Shown here piece after piece: positions 7,577 to 10,477 of a stretch of DNA of 10,477 nt. The DNA comes from Balneolaceae bacterium (GTDB lineage: Bacteria; Bacteroidota; Rhodothermia; Balneolales; Balneolaceae). The stretch spans positions 1 to 10,477 of the forward strand of contig SKWF01000136.1 in the NCBI GenBank assembly GCA_007129085.1. Reading direction: 5' to 3'. The position numbers were made by a program, and so were the translations under genes. Position 1 is the first letter of the stretch. Each line of letters opens with the position of its first letter. The notes below the pieces were generated by a model. That model saw nothing but the letters and a program-made list of their open reading frames with translations, did no database searches and was not told where the DNA came from.

Positions 7577-7981
7577 CTAAACGTCTTCTTTTCCTAACAT
7601 AGAGTTCAAAGAGTATTTACCGCTTCCTAAGATGGCAAGTGCAAGAGTCATAAGCAGCAGCAGAATATCTACACGAGCTGCGCTAAATTCTCCGCCAAGT
7701 TTTGTTGTAAATAGTGCTACAACCATTATTACGGCTAATAGCAAATTTGGAATCTTAGCATAAAGACCTGTTAGAACCATCAAGCCACCAACAAATTCAA
7801 CAATGGCAACTACCCAGGCCATCATTCCGGCAAGCGGGATACCTAAATCTCCAAAAAACCCCTGTACGCCTTCAATTCCTGTTAACTTTCCCCAACCGGC
7901 CACGATAAAAACAACACCAACACCAATTCTGAGCAAAAGCAGCGCCAGATCGTGATATTTTTCTAAAGGTAACTGTTTCAT
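7577..7981 (-). CDS. DoxX-family integral membrane protein
   Basis: The 134-residue product starts at ATG 7981; the frame extends upstream to a TTG at 8041, but that would add a 20-residue polar lead absent from DoxX proteins. Four hydrophobic helices lie at about 12-30, 50-71, 78-95 and 104-119. The family pattern is clear: LLRIGVGVVFIVAGWGKLTG at 16-35 (R..G..F...G..K), then GDLGIPLAGMMAWVVAIVEF. DoxX proteins are related to the small subunit of thiosulfate:quinone oxidoreductase and are often linked to redox or sulfur stress; most have no proven function, and none is inferred here. The gene is on the same strand as the downstream-lying second sugar dehydrogenase but is separated from it by that gene's terminator, so it has its own promoter. 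Confidence 0.9.
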   Translation of the reverse strand: MKQLPLEKYHDLALLLLRIGVGVVFIVAGWGKLTGIEGVQGFFGDLGIPLAGMMAWVVAIVEFVGGLMVLTGLYAKIPNLLLAVIMVVALFTTKLGGEFSAARVDILLLLMTLALAILGSGKYSLNSMLGKEDV

Positions 7982-8080
7982 AATAGAGTAGATTATGTAG
8001 TTAATGTTATGTGATTCATCATTATACAGAACTGAAACCAAATTAAAAAAATAGTGGTTTCAAAAAATTGAATCGTCCAT

Positions 8081-8117
8081 AAAAAAAGCTCTGCACATTT
8101 ACTGTGCAGAGCTTTTA
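8081..8117 (-). terminator. Intrinsic terminator of the second sugar dehydrogenase gene
   Basis: A perfect 10-bp stem, GCTCTGCACA (8088-8097) with TGTGCAGAGC (8103-8112), has the 5-base loop TTTAC. Seven A's at 8081-8087 become a T-run on the minus strand, 32 bases beyond the dehydrogenase stop. TTTT on the other side is shorter, so it may also act weakly on plus-strand transcripts. Confidence 0.9.
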
Positions 8118-8143
8118 AATAGTTACCGGTTATTCAACCTCTT

Positions 8144-9313
8144 TTAGTCATCGCTTCGCATCATGTAAAGTGCACCATCATCTTGGTCACTCAATACGTA
8201 TATCCGGCCGTCAGGTCCTTCGCGTACATCTCTGATCCGCCCAATTTCACCTAAAAGAAGCTCCTCGTCATGAATCACTTCATTATCTTGAATTACAAGA
8301 CGGCGAATTCTTTCGCTGCGAAGTCCACCGGCGAGCAGGTTGCCTTCCCACGCTTCAAAATGATCGGATGTTACCATTGCCAATCCTGAAGGTGCGTGAG
8401 TTGGAAGAAACTCATAAATAGGATCTACCATCCCTTCCATAGTTCGTGCTTCAGAGCCCGGAAAAATACCCTCATCGCCGTAATCACGGCCGAGTGTAAC
8501 CGTAGGCCATCCATAATTTTCGCCCGGCTCATGTTTATTTAATTCGTCACCGCCACGAGGTCCGTGTTCGGTCGACCAAATTTCACCATTCTCATGGTTA
8601 ACGATTAAGCCTTGAATGTTGCGATGCCCGTAGCTGTAAATTTCATTCAGAACGCTGTCATCATCAACAAACGGGTTATCATCCGGTACAGAACCGTCAT
8701 CATTCATCCTAAGCAGTGTTCCGGCGTGATCATCCGTTTCTTGTGCTCTTGGTGGTTCTCCTCCTCTATCACCAATACTCATTAACAGCGTACCATCAGG
8801 CATCCATGCCAGCTTGGAACCGTAGTGACGACCGGGAGAAGAATATCTGTTTTGGACAAAGATCTCTTCTGCATCAATAAACGCGTTTTGTTCATCTATT
8901 CTTCCGCGGACTAGAGTTGTTGCCGTTTCATCATCACCGTTAGATTTAGAATACGTTAAGTAGATCCAATCTTCCTCGGGATAGTTATGATGAGGCAACA
9001 CTTCTAATAAACCGCCTTGTCCCCTTGCTGTAACTTCGGGAATTCCTGTTACTTCGGTAATCTCACCGTTTTCAACGATGTTTAACCGTCCCGGACGCTC
9101 GGTTACAAGAAACCTGTCATCAGGTAAAATGGCTACTGACCACGGGTTTTCGAAAGGGCCCGCCACTTTAGAAAGCTCTATAGATTCATATTCAGAATTG
9201 AGCGTTGTTGTTTCGAACTCATCAGATTCAACTTGTTCTTCAACATCACAGCCAATAAATACCAGCAAAAATGCCGGTAAAAGAAGTGATAGTATTGAGA
9301 ATCGATTTTTCAT
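8144..9313 (-). CDS. PQQ-dependent aldose sugar dehydrogenase-like lipoprotein (GSDH family), copy 2
   Basis: This is a second beta-propeller sugar dehydrogenase of the YliI/soluble glucose dehydrogenase family, with 389 residues from ATG 9313. A short signal peptide ends in the lipobox VFIGC with the lipidated Cys at residue 22. It is followed by an acidic stretch (DVEEQVESDE), which in Bacteroidota lipoproteins can favour outer-membrane surface display. Motifs in order are ENPWSVAILPDDRFLVTERP, RGQGGLLEVLPHHNY, RHYGSKLAW with presumed catalytic His163, YGHRNIQG (Arg231, Asn232), HGPRGGDELN at 250-259, THAPSGLA at 305-312 and RIRDVREGPDG at 359-369. All expected active-site motifs are intact, unlike the Pro-to-Ala change in copy 1. 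It appears monocistronic: a divergent intergenic region lies upstream and a terminator downstream. The sugar substrate is unknown. Confidence 0.9.
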   Translation of the reverse strand: MKNRFSILSLLLPAFLLVFIGCDVEEQVESDEFETTTLNSEYESIELSKVAGPFENPWSVAILPDDRFLVTERPGRLNIVENGEITEVTGIPEVTARGQGGLLEVLPHHNYPEEDWIYLTYSKSNGDDETATTLVRGRIDEQNAFIDAEEIFVQNRYSSPGRHYGSKLAWMPDGTLLMSIGDRGGEPPRAQETDDHAGTLLRMNDDGSVPDDNPFVDDDSVLNEIYSYGHRNIQGLIVNHENGEIWSTEHGPRGGDELNKHEPGENYGWPTVTLGRDYGDEGIFPGSEARTMEGMVDPIYEFLPTHAPSGLAMVTSDHFEAWEGNLLAGGLRSERIRRLVIQDNEVIHDEELLLGEIGRIRDVREGPDGRIYVLSDQDDGALYMMRSDD

Positions 9314-9586
9314 AATAATAGTTTAATTACCGTTAGAGTTTAAATTTTGCCTGCTTCGTAGTTGTTATTCATAGAGTTAAGACATTGTACATTCAATATA
9401 ATATAAAAGAATCTACCTGTAAGTAACGTTCCGTTTTTTCACAATTTTTATAAATTCAAAGTAGAGTTATTAAGTTAAAATCCGGGTTAAGTCCGGAGAT
9501 TCAATAAAAGTTACCTGAACTCTATTACAAAAATGTTGTTATAATTACAGAACCACGTAATAACATATACTCCATTTACGCAACTT
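9314..9586. promoter_or_regulatory. AT-rich divergent intergenic region with repeated TAGAGTT motifs
   Basis: This is the longest non-coding stretch in the window (273 bases). It lies between the second sugar dehydrogenase (minus) and the DUF3185-like gene (plus). TAGAGTT occurs at 9334-9340, 9372-9378 and 9462-9468, and inverted as AACTCTA at 9518-9524. A short dyad TCCGG/CCGGA (9481-9485 with 9493-9497, loop of 7) is also present. I cannot see a convincing promoter or ORF. Confidence 0.55.
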
Positions 9587-9796
9587 ATGGATCCTAAAAA
9601 AGTACTTTCCCTAATCATTCTCGTTATTGGGCTTTTTATGATTTTAGTAGCCCGTCAGGAGTACCTTGTATTTAGTTCGGAGTATAACCCGCTGTTCAAT
9701 GTATCACCTGACAGCGAAATTAAGTGGCTCTTTATAATCGGCATTGCCGCGATTGTTGGAGGATTTACCGGGCTGATCCGTGAAAGAATAATATAA
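9587..9796 (+). CDS. Small DUF3185-like membrane protein
   Basis: The 69-residue protein starts at ATG 9587. It has two hydrophobic helices at about 6-22 and 48-64, separated by a polar loop. The loop and second helix (FNVSPDSEIKWLFIIGIAAI) resemble the FTGSPTDK-WLLIGG pattern I recall for DUF3185 proteins, and both length and topology match that family. No function is known for it. The gene ends 2 bases before the convergent DUF971 gene with no terminator visible between them, so read-through antisense to the latter is possible. Confidence 0.72.
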   Translation: MDPKKVLSLIILVIGLFMILVARQEYLVFSSEYNPLFNVSPDSEIKWLFIIGIAAIVGGFTGLIRERII

Positions 9797-9798
9797 AT

Positions 9799-10176
9799 TT
9801 ACGCCCCTTTTAAGTCATCCATCGACTCCCCCATCTTCCGCAGCAGATTCCAACGGTACATTCCGGAATCGTGGCCGTCATCCCAAACAATTTTCAGTGC
9901 GTGATTCCCAACCGTTTCGGCATTTTTTATTTTATATTCTCTGGTCGGTTCCACGGCAAAAAGCTGCGGTTCAAAACGTCCCATTTTGTCGTGACCGCCC
10001 CGGCAGGATACACACGGACAGTTTTTCCGAAGGCCGAACAGTGGAAATCGATCTTTGCGCCCATCCGACCATAAAATTTCTAAAAATTGTTCGGAATTAC
10101 TTACATCTATCGATTTGGCTCGGTACAATTTATCCATGGAAACAAGGTTGCGGTTAGAGTTCACTGTGGTTAACAT
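9799..10176 (-). CDS. DUF971 / gamma-butyrobetaine hydroxylase-like N-terminal domain protein
   Basis: This small stand-alone DUF971 (PF06155) domain protein has 125 residues from ATG 10176; ATG 10137 gives 112 residues and is an equally good start. It shows the family pattern LEILWSDGRKDRFPLFGLRKN (32-52), the cysteine cluster CPCVSC (Cys53, Cys55, Cys58) and VGNHALKIVWDDGHDSGMYR (89-108). In gamma-butyrobetaine hydroxylases the equivalent domain binds zinc. Bacterial single-domain forms are often found beside the Mrp/ApbC Fe-S carrier ATPase gene, but no such gene is in view. A role in metal or Fe-S handling is possible but unproven. It faces the right-edge gene with only 26 bases between the starts. 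Confidence 0.88.
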   Translation of the reverse strand: MLTTVNSNRNLVSMDKLYRAKSIDVSNSEQFLEILWSDGRKDRFPLFGLRKNCPCVSCRGGHDKMGRFEPQLFAVEPTREYKIKNAETVGNHALKIVWDDGHDSGMYRWNLLRKMGESMDDLKGA

Positions 10177-10202
10177 TCATCGCTCAAAGATACATTCGTT
10201 TT

Positions 10203-10477
10203 ATGTGGATATTAAGCCTTTTTTTAGTCGCCTTTTTTGGAATAGCCGCGTTTGCAGGTCAACAGCCGTGGTTCCGGCTCAATAAATTAACTCCCGCGCG
10301 AGTACTGAATACCGCACTGATTGTACTGGTCGGTTTTACCAGCTTGATGATCGCCTACGTAATGGATCTGTTTCCCCAAGATGTCGCCGCTCCATTTATG
10401 ATGATCATCTACTCCCTGGTCGCCGGCTTTTTTATCGGTTACGCCTATCGGTTGCTTCGTTACCGAGCTGATGGCGG
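10203..10477 (+). CDS. Multi-helix membrane protein of unknown function, 3' end beyond window
   Basis: An open frame from ATG 10203 runs to the end of the window without a stop (91 full codons). It encodes three hydrophobic segments: about 1-20 (WILSLFLVAFFGIAAFA), 36-53 (LNTALIVLVGFTSLMIAY) and about 63-84 (APFMMIIYSLVAGFFIGYAY), ending in a basic RLLRYRA region. The pattern is that of a real inner-membrane protein. I do not recognise the family, and the rest of the gene is missing. It is divergent from the DUF971 gene with a 26-base gap, or 65 bases if the shorter DUF971 start is used. Confidence 0.65.
   Translation, partial: MWILSLFLVAFFGIAAFAGQQPWFRLNKLTPARVLNTALIVLVGFTSLMIAYVMDLFPQDVAAPFMMIIYSLVAGFFIGYAYRLLRYRADG

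Noticed and set aside
8021..8026. TATAAT on the minus strand upstream of the DoxX gene, a possible -10 box
   Set aside because: There is no matching -35 at 16-18 bases, the surrounding DNA is AT-rich, and Bacteroidota promoters use a different consensus.
9481..9497. TCCGG/CCGGA short dyad in the intergenic region
   Set aside because: A 5-bp stem is too weak to call a terminator or operator on its own; it is noted only within the intergenic entry.
9871..10285. Several plus-strand open frames antisense to and past the DUF971 gene
   Set aside because: They are shadows of the DUF971 coding sequence or of the start of the right-edge gene; the hydrophobic frame from 10203 is the plausible one.

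Overview
The window looks like chromosomal DNA from a Bacteroidota-type bacterium, most plausibly a marine or saline member of the Bacteroidota/Balneolota group. The evidence is a SusC/SusD-type outer-membrane nutrient uptake pair, several lipoproteins with clear lipoboxes, start codons without Shine-Dalgarno sequences, and moderate GC content. The taxon is inferred from gene content only; there is no rRNA or other marker gene. I see no phage, IS, CRISPR, tRNA or rRNA. Coding density is high, and the longest stretch without a gene is 273 bases (9314-9586).

Left part (1-2275, + strand): the C-terminal third or less of a SusC-like TonB-dependent receptor, then a complete SusD/RagB-like lipoprotein. 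A strong hairpin terminator closes this pair and is probably shared with the convergent gene that follows. Any glycan-degrading enzymes of the locus would have to lie upstream of the window.

Middle-left (2277-5393, - strand): a run of three genes, transcribed in the order EamA-family transporter, lipoprotein PQQ-type aldose sugar dehydrogenase, endonuclease VIII (nei). A perfect 15-bp hairpin without a U-tract sits between the dehydrogenase and nei.

Middle-right (5596-7556, + strand): a two-domain protein fusing a GNAT acetyltransferase to a nitrilase-superfamily amidohydrolase, then a small protein with two predicted membrane helices. A bidirectional terminator separates these from the next genes.

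Right part: on the - strand lie a DoxX-family membrane protein and a second PQQ-type sugar dehydrogenase lipoprotein with its own terminator, followed by an AT-rich divergent intergenic region that carries a repeated 7-mer. To its right are a + strand DUF3185-like small membrane protein, a convergent DUF971 protein with a CPCxxC motif, and the start of a multi-helix membrane protein that runs off the right edge.

Most genes are recognisable housekeeping or nutrient-acquisition families. The themes that tie them together are envelope nutrient handling (SusC/D, two periplasm-facing sugar dehydrogenases, DoxX, EamA) and small uncharacterised membrane proteins. I found no convincing new multi-gene system. 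The points most worth checking are the one-base frame offset at the susD start, the clustered TAGAGTT motifs upstream of the second dehydrogenase, the isolated palindrome, and the GNAT-nitrilase fusion.
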